Positions 56,160-64,000 of a DNA stretch of 64,000 bases are shown here, piece after piece. Positions within the stretch are counted from its first letter, which is position 1, and each line of letters opens with the position of its first letter. The DNA is from Janthinobacterium saanense (GTDB lineage Bacteria; Pseudomonadota; Gammaproteobacteria; Burkholderiales; Burkholderiaceae_D). The notes beneath the pieces were generated by a model. That model saw nothing but the letters and a program-made list of their open reading frames with translations. It ran no database searches and had not been told where the DNA came from. The stretch spans positions 18,864 through 82,863 of the forward strand of contig NZ_JACHCI010000025.1 in assembly GCF_014200675.1 (NCBI RefSeq). Reading direction: 5' to 3'. Both the position numbers and the translations under genes were made by a program.

Positions 56160-58195
56160 GTGCCATCGGCGGTGAGCGCGATGTGTTGCTGCAAGCGACA
56201 GCTGAGCGCTTCAGCACCCTGGCGGATGGCAAGGCGATCTTGATGGCCGGCGCCACGCCCATCTTTCACGTGGACAGCAATGGTGTGGGGGCGCCGGCAT
56301 CGATCGCCATCACGGCCAAGCCCGTAAATGTGGTGGGCGATATCGTTTTTACCGTGTCGGCAGGTACGGCGTTGCGGGTGAATGGCAATGTGGCCACGGT
56401 CGATTTTGCCACCATGGGCACCGATACCGCCCTGGTGCAGGCGCGTATCCGTGAATTTGGCGTCGATTACATCGCCAACTATATGGTCAGCAAAGTCTTT
56501 GACGGCAAGACTGGGGATACTGGCTTGGCAGGCCTGAATACCGGCCAGGCGTTTGCCTATAAGCGGGCCACCGTGGCGCCGATCGATTCGCCGGGTGATG
56601 TGGTCTTTACGTTCTCTACCGCGAGCATCACGACCCCGGCCGGCAATGACCTGGCCAATGGCTGGTCGAAGAACATACCAGCTGGCACGGCGCCGCTGTA
56701 CGTGCGCGTGGCGTCGGCCAGTTCGCGCAATGCCATGAGTAACATCGTAAGCAATGAATGGGCGGCGGCAGTGCAGCTGGCCAAGGACGGCGCGGATGGC
56801 TTGAATGTGTCTTCAGTACGCATCTTCCAGCGCGGCACGACCAACATCGCTCCAGCGCTGCCCACGGCAAGGTGCACCTTCACTTTTGCCACCGGCGCCT
56901 TGGCCGGCCTGAATGGCGGCTGGTCGACCCAGGTGCCAACCACGGGCGGCGGGTACTTATTTACATCTGGCGCCACGGCAGCAGGGCGCGGCGCCACCGA
57001 TGATATCGAGGCCAATGAGTGGGCCGCTGCTGCGCGCCTGGCTGCCGATGGCGCTGCCGGCCAGCGCGGCACCGTGACGGTGACGGCGCCGGGTTACTCG
57101 TCCTGGTCGGATGCGTCGGCCGTGTACGAATTGGGGCTTGCTGGCTACGGCGCACCGATCAATCGCGACACGGTGACGCTGTATGACGCTAAAAATGCCG
57201 TGACAAAGTTCTTTGTCGATGGTGCCTGGCTTGCCCTGGGCACCGTGTTGAACGGCAATCTGCTGGTGGATGGCACGGTGGCGGCGAAGGCGCTGGCAGT
57301 CGACAAACTATCCGCGGTGTCCGCGAACCTGGGTAATGTGACTGCTGGCGACTTATACGGTACGACGTTGCACGGCGGACCTGGCTACCCAACCAATGCT
57401 TACGCCTGGCCCAGCAATGGCGGCAGCGGTTTCCACCTGAGCGCAGCCGGTTTGCTTCTTGGAAATAAAGCGGCCGGGCGGTACGTCGAGTTGCGGGAGA
57501 GCGGCGATATCGACACGCCGCAGTTCAAAACAGTCGGTGGGAAGGCGGAATTTACAGGAGATATTTTTACGGGTGTTGCGCCTGGATTTCGAATAGAGAT
57601 GGGGCCAGGCGATCCGGTATATGCCATGTGGGCGGGTTCGGGCGCTAAAAACGATACGAACGCAATTTTTTTCCTCAAGCGCTCTGGCGCCGGCTATTTT
57701 GGTGGATCGCTGTCGGCGGGTACGCTGCGAACATCGGTTACAAACCCCACATTTGGCCCGTCGCAAAGCGTCACTACCGGCCCATTTGGCAGTAATGGCG
57801 GCTCAATTACCGTGGTAGGTAGCATCGATATGACTTCCCAGGAGACGTCATACAACTACAATTTCAGTGCCGGGGAGGGATCGACCGGATGCAATTTTAC
57901 GCTGTTCAGAAGGCTGGGAAATGATGCTGAGGTGCCGGTCCATACCTTCTATCTGCTCGGCGTTGCATCATATGACAACTACGGATCAGTTGACGATCTG
58001 TCTAGCGCCACGCGTAGCCTGAATGGATCATTCACATTTGTAGATCCTGTGAAGTCTACGTTGCCTCGCACCTATCGACTCGCCACCGCGATCACTTATC
58101 AGGAGTTTAAGTACACCAAGAAAATAGGTGCGCCACCCGTGCTTGATCTCGGGGGGGCTAGCGGTCAGCGCCTCACTATCATCACTACGGAATAG
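56156..58195 (+). CDS. Tail tip/central fibre protein, TTG start
   Basis: The 679-residue protein starts at TTG 56156 overlapping the previous stop. Two similar units around residues 135-205 and 225-300 (FTFSTASITTPAGNDLANGW; FTFATGALAGLNGGWSTQVP) are followed by NGNLLVDGTVAAKALAVDKL, SAVSANLGNVTAGDL, a pattern seen in host-specificity J-type C-termini. The last 170 residues are unlike the rest and may contact the host. It is a likely adhesin or tip fibre. Confidence 0.75.
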   Translation: MSAIGGERDVLLQATAERFSTLADGKAILMAGATPIFHVDSNGVGAPASIAITAKPVNVVGDIVFTVSAGTALRVNGNVATVDFATMGTDTALVQARIREFGVDYIANYMVSKVFDGKTGDTGLAGLNTGQAFAYKRATVAPIDSPGDVVFTFSTASITTPAGNDLANGWSKNIPAGTAPLYVRVASASSRNAMSNIVSNEWAAAVQLAKDGADGLNVSSVRIFQRGTTNIAPALPTARCTFTFATGALAGLNGGWSTQVPTTGGGYLFTSGATAAGRGATDDIEANEWAAAARLAADGAAGQRGTVTVTAPGYSSWSDASAVYELGLAGYGAPINRDTVTLYDAKNAVTKFFVDGAWLALGTVLNGNLLVDGTVAAKALAVDKLSAVSANLGNVTAGDLYGTTLHGGPGYPTNAYAWPSNGGSGFHLSAAGLLLGNKAAGRYVELRESGDIDTPQFKTVGGKAEFTGDIFTGVAPGFRIEMGPGDPVYAMWAGSGAKNDTNAIFFLKRSGAGYFGGSLSAGTLRTSVTNPTFGPSQSVTTGPFGSNGGSITVVGSIDMTSQETSYNYNFSAGEGSTGCNFTLFRRLGNDAEVPVHTFYLLGVASYDNYGSVDDLSSATRSLNGSFTFVDPVKSTLPRTYRLATAITYQEFKYTKKIGAPPVLDLGGASGQRLTIITTE

Positions 58196-58196
58196 T

Positions 58197-59051
58197 ATGC
58201 CAAATCTACGCATCATCCACGATAACGCGGCCGACCGCGCCGTGCTGGCTGCATCGAGCCAAACCGGCGCACTGGGCCCGGTCAACTTGCAGCGCGACAG
58301 CAAGTCATCCGTGCTGCGTGCCAACAGCACGGTCCAAACCATCACCGCCACCTGGCCAACGCAGGAATCCATCGCCTGCGTCGCGCTGATCTTCACCAAC
58401 ATGACCAGCAGCGCGCGCATGCGGGTGCGCGGCTATGCCCAGCCTGGCGATAGCGTGCCTGTGCTGGACACCGGCAGCATCTTCCCATGCCGTGCAGCCG
58501 TGCACGGCTCCTTCCCCTGGGGCGTGCTGCCGCTGGGCTGGAACGCGTACAAGGCGGGCGGCGTGAATACCTGGTCGCGTGGCGGCGGCGCCGATGGCGT
58601 GGCCTGGTTCGCTCCGGTACGCGTGCGCAAGCTGGTGATCGACGTATCGGCGCCGCAATGTCCGGAAGGCTACCTGGAGATATCGCGCCTGGTGGCCGGC
58701 AATTACTGGTCTCCCGAATACAACGCCGACTATGGTGCCCAGCTGCTGGTGCAGGACAGAAGCGAAGATTACCGTACGGCCGCCGGCGACCTGAAAACCG
58801 CCAAGGGCACCATCAGCGACAAGCTGAGCATCAACCTGTCACACCTGGGTCCCATGGACCGCGCCCGCCTGATGCGCATCTTGCGCGAAAACGGCGGGGG
58901 CAAGGCCATGCTGTTCAGCCTATTCCCGGAAGACCCGGACCCGCTGCTGGAGCAGGACCATATGCTGTATGGCAAGGCCAGCAATATCGACGCGGTGGCC
59001 ACGCCGTACTTTGAAACCTATTCCGCACCACTGCAAATCGAAGGAATTTAA
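58197..59051 (+). CDS. Tail tip protein, unknown
   Basis: The 284-residue protein starts at ATG 58197 (MPNLRIIHDNAADRAVLAAS). It is beta-rich with FTNMTSSARMRVRGYAQPGD, VWFAP-like strands, GPMDRARLMRILRENGGGKA and EQDHMLYGKASNI. It lies between the J-like protein and the fibre with autoproteolytic domain, so a tail-tip or receptor-binding role is probable. Confidence 0.65.
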   Translation: MPNLRIIHDNAADRAVLAASSQTGALGPVNLQRDSKSSVLRANSTVQTITATWPTQESIACVALIFTNMTSSARMRVRGYAQPGDSVPVLDTGSIFPCRAAVHGSFPWGVLPLGWNAYKAGGVNTWSRGGGADGVAWFAPVRVRKLVIDVSAPQCPEGYLEISRLVAGNYWSPEYNADYGAQLLVQDRSEDYRTAAGDLKTAKGTISDKLSINLSHLGPMDRARLMRILRENGGGKAMLFSLFPEDPDPLLEQDHMLYGKASNIDAVATPYFETYSAPLQIEGI

Positions 59052-60251
59052 ATGGCTGACAAATTTTATGACGGTATGCCGAACGTCAACGAAGAGCTGA
59101 ACAAGATGAATGCGGCGTTTGAGAAGGGGCCGTATAACGCGCTGCCACTAACAGGAGGGGCGTTGACTGGGCCTGTCACCAGTACCTCTCGCATCTCGGC
59201 TGAGAGTCTGGTGGGGGGCGCAGGAGTAACAGCTGGCGCCGTCGGCTGGACGGCGAGCGCTATTCAGGCCCCCAATAACGGCGCTGCTGGTGCATCAGGC
59301 GTGTATTACGATGTTGCCGCATATGGCGTAACCAGCGCACCCGGTGTATGGGGTGGCCGATTTAGTTGGTCCACCTGCGGTGGGTTTGGTAGCGCATTTT
59401 CCGCTGGCTACAAGATGATTTTACGTGCCACTGATGCATCCACAATGATTCCATCCAGCCCCATTCTGGAGGTGACTGGGTCGGGCGACGTGTCAATTGG
59501 GCGTTTCCTCACTGCAGGGCCAGTTGCGGTGGCCAGCAAACATCAGCTATATCGAGACGTTGCTGAATTTGGTGAAATCTTACGAGTGGCCCGTGCTAAC
59601 CCTTGGTCGTGCTTTGCAATCAATGGATCGAGTGGAACTGGCGGCTGGGGCGCCGGCGCGTCCGTGATGTATGTGGGCCGAAATTCCACGACGGGCCGCT
59701 CAATAGGTACTGCTGGCACAATCAACGCCAGCGGTGCTGACTATGCCGAGTATATGGTCAAATCCCCTTTTTGCAGCCCGGTTGCACCAGGCCAAATCAT
59801 CGGCATTGATGCCAGCGGCAAGTTGACGGATCAGTGGGGCGATGCGATTTCGTTTGTTGTCAAATCGACCGATCCTTGTATGGTCGGTGGTGACAGTTGG
59901 TCGCAAGATATTGGAGGGCGGCCCGCAGGTTCCGAGCGCACCGAAAATATGGATGACGAGGAATGGGCTGCGATTGAGGTCGGCATTGAAGCAGCGCAGG
60001 CTGCATTTGACGTGGCGCTTGAGGCTGCTCGTCAGAAGGTCGACCGCATTGCATTTTCTGGCCAGGTTCCCGTCAATGTAATGGGCGCTTTGCCAGGGCA
60101 ATACATCGTGCCGTCCCAGGACGGTGACAGCATCGCCGGGTTGGCTATCAATGAGGATGATATGACCCTTAAGCAATACATGCGCTCCATCGGCAAGGTG
60201 ATCGCCATCGAGGATGATGGCCGCGCGCGCATCATTATCAAGGTTGCATAG
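59052..60251 (+). CDS. Tail fibre with Peptidase_G2-like chaperone domain
   Basis: The 399-residue protein has an N-terminal fibre motif (YNALPLTGGALTGPVTS), a Gly/Ala-rich shaft, and a C-terminal domain with SGADYAEYMVKS, PGQIIGIDASGKLTDQWGDA, ISFVVKSTDPCMVGGD. This resembles the Peptidase_G2 intramolecular chaperone that trims itself after trimer assembly. A strong terminator follows. Confidence 0.82.
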   Translation: MADKFYDGMPNVNEELNKMNAAFEKGPYNALPLTGGALTGPVTSTSRISAESLVGGAGVTAGAVGWTASAIQAPNNGAAGASGVYYDVAAYGVTSAPGVWGGRFSWSTCGGFGSAFSAGYKMILRATDASTMIPSSPILEVTGSGDVSIGRFLTAGPVAVASKHQLYRDVAEFGEILRVARANPWSCFAINGSSGTGGWGAGASVMYVGRNSTTGRSIGTAGTINASGADYAEYMVKSPFCSPVAPGQIIGIDASGKLTDQWGDAISFVVKSTDPCMVGGDSWSQDIGGRPAGSERTENMDDEEWAAIEVGIEAAQAAFDVALEAARQKVDRIAFSGQVPVNVMGALPGQYIVPSQDGDSIAGLAINEDDMTLKQYMRSIGKVIAIEDDGRARIIIKVA

Positions 60252-60275
60252 TCCGCCTCGACCCGCAATCACCAC

Positions 60276-60298
60276 AAACCCGCTTCGGCGGGTTTTTT
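60276..60298 (+). terminator. Terminator after tail fibre
   Basis: AAACCCGC and GCGGGTTT with a TTCG tetraloop are followed by T6. It is the strongest hairpin in the late region and separates tail and lysis genes. Confidence 0.85.
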
Positions 60299-60323
60299 CA
60301 TTTCCACCACCTGAAAGGCAATT

Positions 60324-60686
60324 ATGGCTGAACCCGCAATCACCGCAGCCGGCGGCGCGCTCGCATTGGGCACCGTTACCCTGACCGGCTCGATTCTCGG
60401 GCTGGAGTACGAAACGCTGCTCGTTGGCATGTTTGGCGGCCTGGTCGCATTGTCCATGATCGAGCCGACCACGCGCACCAAGATGGTTGTCTCGGTGATT
60501 ACCAGCGCCCTGGTCGCCGGCTATGTCGGACCGATCGCGCACGCTGGCGCCATGGAATATTTCCCCTGGGCGTCGAAGTCGGCCGAGGCGCTGCGCTGGT
60601 TCTGCGCCTTCGCTGCTGGCGTATCGGCGCAGACCATCGTCCCGCTGGCCCTGGGCTGGCTCAAAAAACGCGGAGGTGCGCAATGA
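60324..60686 (+). CDS. Holin
   Basis: The 120-residue protein has about three membrane helices (ALGTVTLTGSILGLEYETLL; MFGGLVALSMIE; MVVSVITSALVAGYVGPIAH) and ends LALGWLKKRGGAQ with a basic tail. It makes the inner-membrane hole that releases the endolysin. It is the first gene of the lysis cassette, with AAGG upstream. Confidence 0.82.
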   Translation: MAEPAITAAGGALALGTVTLTGSILGLEYETLLVGMFGGLVALSMIEPTTRTKMVVSVITSALVAGYVGPIAHAGAMEYFPWASKSAEALRWFCAFAAGVSAQTIVPLALGWLKKRGGAQ

Positions 60687-60952
60687 TTTCAATGAGCCTG
60701 CTCATCCTGAACCTGCTGGCCGGCGCCGCGCTGCTCTGCCATGCGCTGTGCGCGCTGAACCACATGAACCGGCACAGCAATCACTTCTACCGTCTGTTTT
60801 ACTCCCTGCTCGGCGTCGGCGCCATCGCCGTGCTGGCCGGGCCGCTGTATGGCTACACGCAGCCGCAGCCTGGCGAGGTGCTGTTGAACGCCGGCATGAC
60901 CGGCATCGTGATGGCGGGTTGGTTCGCCAAGAATCGGAGGGCGACACCATGA
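60683..60952 (+). CDS. Second holin-like membrane protein
   Basis: The 89-residue protein has membrane helices at the N-terminus (MSLLILNLLAGAALLCHALC), in the middle (LFYSLLGVGAIAVLAGPLYG) and a short one near the end. It overlaps holin and endolysin genes by 4 bp. It may be an antiholin or holin partner. Confidence 0.75.
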   Translation: MISMSLLILNLLAGAALLCHALCALNHMNRHSNHFYRLFYSLLGVGAIAVLAGPLYGYTQPQPGEVLLNAGMTGIVMAGWFAKNRRATP

Positions 60953-61473
60953 TCGATCTGACCCTGGCCCAACTGGTGGCCATCTTGCCATACTCCCGGC
61001 CGCGCGCCGCGACATTCCTGGCGCCGCTGAACGCCGCCATGCGCGAATACGGCATCAACACGCCGGCGCGCCAGGCTTCGTTCCTGTCCCAGGTGGGCCA
61101 CGAATCCGGCAGCTTGGCCTATGTGCGTGAGCTGGCCAGCGGCGCGGCCTACGAGGGGCGCCGCGACCTGGGCAACACGCAGGCCGGCGACGGCGTGCGT
61201 TTCAAGGGGCGCGGTCTGCTGCAGGTGACGGGCCGCGCCAACTACGCCGCCTGCGGCAAGGCGCTGGGCCTGGACCTGTTGGCCAAGCCGGAATTGCTCG
61301 AGCAGACCATCAACGCCTGCCGTTCAGCCGGCTGGTTCTGGCAGTCGAAGGGGCTGAATGCGCTGGCTGATGCCGGAGACCAGGTTGCGGTGACGCGGCG
61401 CGTGAATGGTGGCACGAATGGCCTGGTAGAGCGCTTGGCCATGTTTGCCGTGGCCAAGCGGGTGCTGGCATGA
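60949..61473 (+). CDS. Endolysin, glycoside hydrolase family 19
   Basis: The 174-residue muramidase/chitinase-type lysin has Glu52 in QVGHESGSLAYVREL, Glu61, FKGRGLLQVTGRANYAACGK, SAGWFWQSKGLNALAD and the C-terminal RRVNGGTNGLVERL, all GH19 marks. It has no signal peptide, so it depends on the holin. CGGAGG precedes ATG 60949. Confidence 0.93.
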   Translation: MIDLTLAQLVAILPYSRPRAATFLAPLNAAMREYGINTPARQASFLSQVGHESGSLAYVRELASGAAYEGRRDLGNTQAGDGVRFKGRGLLQVTGRANYAACGKALGLDLLAKPELLEQTINACRSAGWFWQSKGLNALADAGDQVAVTRRVNGGTNGLVERLAMFAVAKRVLA

Positions 61474-61865
61474 GCGCCCTGGGCGCGCTGACATCCGGCG
61501 CCGTCAGCGGCATATGGAGGGTTGCCGCAATTGCGCTCGCCGCCGTGCTACTGGTGGTGGCCAGCTCAACCGGCACGGGCTGGTGGCTGGCTGCCAGCGA
61601 CCGCGACGAGGCGCGCGCGGCTCTGGTAGTGGAGCAGGGCGCCAGCGCCGCCCTGCGCACATCAATCGGCGAGCAAAACCGCGCCATCGATGGCATGGCC
61701 ACCGCCACACTGGTCGCCCAGGAGCGCGGCGCAGCAGCGCAGGCTCAGGCTGCCGCCAAGGTCAAAAAGTACGATGCAGCGCTGGCGCAGATTGCTGGCG
61801 CCCGTGCGTCGACCTGCGACGAGGCCATGCCGGCCGTCAGGTTGTTACTGGAGGGCGTGCGATGA
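61470..61865 (+). CDS. Inner-membrane spanin (Rz-like)
   Basis: The 131-residue protein has one N-terminal membrane helix (VAAIALAAVLLVVASSTGTG) and a periplasmic Ala/Gln coiled coil (about residues 45-105). Topology and place after the endolysin are those of Rz. It is coupled at both ends. Confidence 0.87.
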   Translation: MSALGALTSGAVSGIWRVAAIALAAVLLVVASSTGTGWWLAASDRDEARAALVVEQGASAALRTSIGEQNRAIDGMATATLVAQERGAAAQAQAAAKVKKYDAALAQIAGARASTCDEAMPAVRLLLEGVR

Positions 61866-62134
61866 GCCTGAAAATCGTCAACTTGACAAAATTGGCAGGT
61901 CTGGCCGTGCTGCTGGCTGGCTGCTCCAGTATGCCGCCGCCCGTGGTGCAGCGCGTGGAAATTCCTGTATTTACGCCGTGTGTAAAGATGGAAATACCGC
62001 GCCCCGCCTATGAATTCGACAAATTGCCGCCAGTCGTAACGGACGGTGAGATCATCCTGGCGCTGGCGCGGGACTGGCCGCTTGGACAGGCGTATGAGTT
62101 GCAGCTGGAAGCAGTCATCGAGGGCTGTCGTTAA
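61862..62134 (+). CDS. Outer-membrane spanin lipoprotein (Rz1-like)
   Basis: The 90-residue protein has a lipobox LLAGCSS (Cys21) after a hydrophobic signal, then PPPVVQRVEIPVFTPC and a charged end. It follows the Rz-like gene by a 4-bp overlap rather than being nested in it. It forms the spanin complex that disrupts the outer membrane. Confidence 0.87.
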   Translation: MSLKIVNLTKLAGLAVLLAGCSSMPPPVVQRVEIPVFTPCVKMEIPRPAYEFDKLPPVVTDGEIILALARDWPLGQAYELQLEAVIEGCR

Positions 62135-62167
62135 GCGTGTCGGCGCAAAATGCATTAAAGTAAACGC

Positions 62168-62851
62168 ATGTGCGCCGACTACACCCCCAGCCGTAAAGAG
62201 CAGATCGAAGAAAGTTTTCGAACTGGATACCCTCTGCTCGATTTGCCGCCCGAGGCATGGCCAGGCTACATGGCGCCCATCCTGCGCGGCTCGCAAGAAT
62301 CGCCAGGGGATCTTGAAATCGCCCCGGCCATGTTCGGCATGGTGCCGCACTGGGCAGACCTCAAGCTTGCACGCCAGACCTACAATGCCCGCACCGAAAC
62401 GGTAGCCAGCAAGCCATCCTTCCGTAATGCCTGGAAGCGCAAGCAGTTATGCATCATCCCGGCTGCCAACTTTTTCGAACCCAATTACGAAACCGGCAAG
62501 CCCGTGCGCTGGCGCATCGAGCGCGCGGACGGCGCCCCGGTGGCGATCGCTGGTATATGGGAATACCGCCCGGCCGATCAGCTGCTGTCGTTCTCGATGT
62601 TGACGATCAATGCTGATGGGCACCCGCTCATGCAGCGCTTCCACAAGCCGGAAGACGAAAAGCGCATGGTGATGATCCTTGATCCTGGCCAGTATCAAGG
62701 CTGGCTAGACGGTTCACTGATGACGGAGGAGGATGCTTATCGGCAATATCCTGCCGATCTGTTGATTGCGCAGCCCGACCCAATGCAGCCGCGCTCGCGC
62801 GCAAAGACACCAACGCCAACTCCTTCGGTAGACCAGGGCGGCTTGTTCTAG
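62168..62851 (+). CDS. SRAP (YedK/HMCES-like) abasic-site shielding protein
   Basis: SRAP proteins form a covalent link with abasic sites in ssDNA through Cys2. The 227-residue protein has MCADY (Cys2 after Met removal), Asn73 in YNARTET, Glu104 in ANFFEP, a candidate His159 and WEYRP, all family marks. The start must be this ATG because Cys2 is catalytic. It is in the accessory block after lysis genes, next to the LexA-controlled gene. No LexA box of its own is seen. Confidence 0.92.
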   Translation: MCADYTPSRKEQIEESFRTGYPLLDLPPEAWPGYMAPILRGSQESPGDLEIAPAMFGMVPHWADLKLARQTYNARTETVASKPSFRNAWKRKQLCIIPAANFFEPNYETGKPVRWRIERADGAPVAIAGIWEYRPADQLLSFSMLTINADGHPLMQRFHKPEDEKRMVMILDPGQYQGWLDGSLMTEEDAYRQYPADLLIAQPDPMQPRSRAKTPTPTPSVDQGGLF

Positions 62852-62888
62852 TTACAAATTCCGGCTTTTGGTTTTTCGCACTCGGCAA

Positions 62889-62908
62889 TATACTGTATGC
62901 ATATACAG
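62889..62908 (+). promoter_or_regulatory. LexA box overlapping a -10 element
   Basis: CTGTATGCATATACAG (62893-62908) is a full match to CTGT-N8-ACAG. It overlaps TATACT (62889-62894), with TTTTGG 17 bp upstream as a possible -35. Host LexA should repress the gene downstream until DNA damage. Confidence 0.85.
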
Positions 62909-62947
62909 CATATTGATGGCATTGTTATGAAGATAAGGGTAGTAAAA

Positions 62948-63289
62948 ATGCGCAATGCCGGCGTGGCTGTCGAGCGGCGCATGCTTAATGATCGCTATAC
63001 CGTCAAGTATTATGGGTGGCTGGTGATCATGGACGTGACCGACCAGGGCTTGCGCCGCCCGGTAAAGGTCGCGCGGCTCAAGCAGCCAGGCAGGCAAGGC
63101 CCTGAAATGGAATTGCTCGATCCACACATCATATGGGCCAGCGAAGGCAAGTTCACCCTGGCGGGCTTTGAGCGCGTAAAGAACGAAGAGGGCAAGGCGG
63201 TGGAATTCGCCCAGTCCTGGTTGTGCGCACTGGATTTCCGGCCGCCCGAAGAGTTGGACGAATCACGGAACGTCCGCCCGATGCAGTAG
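62948..63289 (+). CDS. LexA-controlled accessory protein
   Basis: The 113-residue protein starts at ATG 62948 behind AAGGG; an ATG at 62927 is also possible. It contains RYTVKYYGWLVIMDVTDQGL, RRPVKVARLKQPGRQG, ELLDPHIIWASEGKFTLAGF and FAQSWLC: beta-rich and basic in its middle. It is unrecognised. The LexA box makes it a damage-inducible gene independent of the phage repressor. Its 3' end overlaps the convergent lipoprotein gene by 27 bp. Confidence 0.75.
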   Translation: MRNAGVAVERRMLNDRYTVKYYGWLVIMDVTDQGLRRPVKVARLKQPGRQGPEMELLDPHIIWASEGKFTLAGFERVKNEEGKAVEFAQSWLCALDFRPPEELDESRNVRPMQ

Positions 63290-63550
63290 CGCATCGCACT
63301 TGGCGCCTGCGCTCGCCCATCCCGCTACGCGCTGAGCCTGATCGAGCAGCACGATCACACGGCAGCCGGCCGCCTCGCTCCCGTAGTTCAACTGGAAGTA
63401 ATCGCCCTGGTGCTGGTAGCTGTCGGGCGTGCCGTAGCGGGCGGCGAGGGTAAAGCTATCCATGTCGATAATATCCGCACGCTCACGTGGAGTTATAGCG
63501 CTACATGAACTCAGTGCGAACGCTGCCACCAATAACGATAGTAGATTCAT
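63263..63550 (-). CDS. Leftward small lipoprotein, probable moron
   Basis: The 95-residue protein has a signal and lipobox (LLVAAFALSSCSA, Cys16), then DMDSFTLAARYGTPDSYQHQ, GDYFQLNYGSEAAGCRVIVL. The TLAARYGTP segment and overall size resemble small outer-membrane lipoproteins of the SmpA type. Leftward orientation near attR suits expression in the lysogen; it may alter the cell surface. Confidence 0.75.
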   Translation of the reverse strand: MNLLSLLVAAFALSSCSAITPRERADIIDMDSFTLAARYGTPDSYQHQGDYFQLNYGSEAAGCRVIVLLDQAQRVAGWASAGAKCDALLHRADVP

Positions 63551-63666
63551 ATTGCCGGCCTCGCCTGACGTGCCTCATATTGATAATATATTACGTATTA
63601 TTGAGGGCATTATGTTGCGTGAACGCATAAGATTGCCATTGATGCTCTCGGTGATGCGTGGAAAGT

Positions 63667-63689
63667 GGGTGGGATTTCGGGTGTGATTT
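63667..63689 (+). repeat. Putative integrase arm-type sites, right
   Basis: GGGTGGGATTT (63667-63677) and GGGTGTGATTT (63679-63689) repeat the 11-mer found twice beside attL in the same orientation. In the circular phage both pairs would flank the core. Confidence 0.55.
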
Positions 63690-63767
63690 GCTGGAATTTC
63701 CTGAGCCTTTATGGCGCCCTGGAAAAAAATCCCCCTATGAGAACCCTGCAATCGCGTCCTTTTACTG

Positions 63768-63831
63768 GCATTCACACTGCAGGGGTCGCAAGTTCGAAAC
63801 TTGCACTTCCCACCAAGAATACGCTGTAAAA
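63768..63831 (+). repeat. attR core (64-bp perfect direct repeat)
   Basis: It is identical to 1287-1350: the displaced 3' part of the chromosomal tRNA-Val gene from the anticodon stem onward. It lacks the 5' half, so it is not a tRNA gene. It marks the right end of the prophage. Confidence 0.93.
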
Positions 63832-63846
63832 TCAAGTACTTATATG

Positions 63847-63878
63847 AAAGCCGACACATTATGTGCTCGGCTTTTTTT
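63847..63878 (+). terminator. Original chromosomal tRNA terminator
   Basis: AAAGCCGA and TCGGCTTT pair around an ACACATTATGTG-containing loop, followed by T7. It is the counterpart of the phage-borne hairpin at 1366-1398. The remaining 120 bp to the window end show no gene. Confidence 0.75.
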
Positions 63879-64000
63879 ATATCTGAGTGATTTTGCTGCT
63901 TGAAATGCGGGCCTGAATCGCGGGCCTGAGAAAATGGCCATGGCTGCGTTGCTTGGGCTTGCCGTACATGCGTACTGTCTGCGCCCGCGCGCCTTGCCCT

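Larger units (their letters stand above)
1287..63831. mobile_element. Complete siphovirus-type prophage integrated in tRNA-Val
   Basis: A 64-bp direct repeat bounds the element. Inside are an integrase next to attL, a recombination and regulatory left arm, a repressor/Cro switch, an early right operon, terminase, head and tail genes, lysis genes and accessory genes at the right end. All expected late modules are present and open, so the phage may be inducible. The lambda-like tail chaperone pair, long tape measure and absence of sheath genes indicate a long non-contractile tail. Confidence 0.95.

Noticed and set aside
63768..63831. Second tRNA-Val gene at attR
   Set aside because: Only the part from the anticodon stem onward is present; no acceptor 5' strand or D-arm precedes it, so it is the displaced 3' end.
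63575..63859. Minus-strand frame across attR
   Set aside because: It spans the attachment core and terminator and has no ribosome site; not a plausible gene.
1..64000. CRISPR array, integron or insertion sequence
   Set aside because: No regularly spaced repeats with unique spacers and no transposase or integron integrase are seen; the only large repeats are the att cores and the inverted gene pair.

Overview
The window is one temperate phage genome of about 62.5 kb integrated in a bacterial chromosome. The chromosomal flank on the left holds the 3' part of rnhA, then dnaQ, then a tRNA-Val(CAC) gene. This order, the GC content and the protein style suggest a betaproteobacterium of the Oxalobacteraceae (Janthinobacterium/Massilia-like); the genus is inference. 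A 64-bp perfect direct repeat (1287-1350 and 63768-63831) covers the 3' part of the tRNA gene and defines attL and attR. The right flank is about 120 bp of chromosome with no visible gene.

Left arm (1423-16190, all minus strand): integrase, an excisionase-like HTH protein overlapping it, and a long chain of small genes joined by ATGA/GTGA overlaps. The recognisable ones form a recombination module: an RdgC protein with an FtsK-gamma-like tail, NinB, a YqaJ/lambda-Exo nuclease and a candidate annealing protein. A degenerate tRNA-like sequence and a hairpin-rich non-coding stretch sit at 15131-15583. The operon starts at a PL-like promoter near 16225-16253.

Immunity region (16225-20970): a CI-like repressor without a protease domain (minus) faces a YdaS/Cro-like protein (plus). 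Five copies of an 11-bp dyad TAGCNNNGCTA, two at PL and three between the two regulators, look like shared operators. Between PL and the repressor lie two exported-protein genes and a LysR-type regulator, all leftward; these are probable lysogenic-conversion genes.

Right early arm (20964-35880, plus): small DNA-binding proteins, a C5-cytosine methyltransferase with ten internal repeats, a helicase-methyltransferase fusion, a YbcO-like nuclease, replication proteins, RusA, and a zinc-finger protein placed like a Q antiterminator. Leftward accessory genes (26263-26655, 26993-27646, 28003-28665, 33749-34299) interrupt this operon. They have truncated a PAPS-reductase-like gene and probably two others, and share a start-site signature.

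Late arm (about 35900-62130, plus): a putative late promoter and leader terminator, a tRNA-Gly(TCC), phage metallopeptidase, terminase, portal, head morphogenesis, scaffold and capsid genes, tail genes including a -1 frameshifted G/GT chaperone pair and a 1724-residue tape measure, fibres, and a lysis cassette (two holin-like proteins, GH19 endolysin, two spanins). There is no sheath gene, so the particle should be a siphovirus. Right end: an SRAP protein, a gene behind a perfect LexA box, and a leftward lipoprotein gene before attR.
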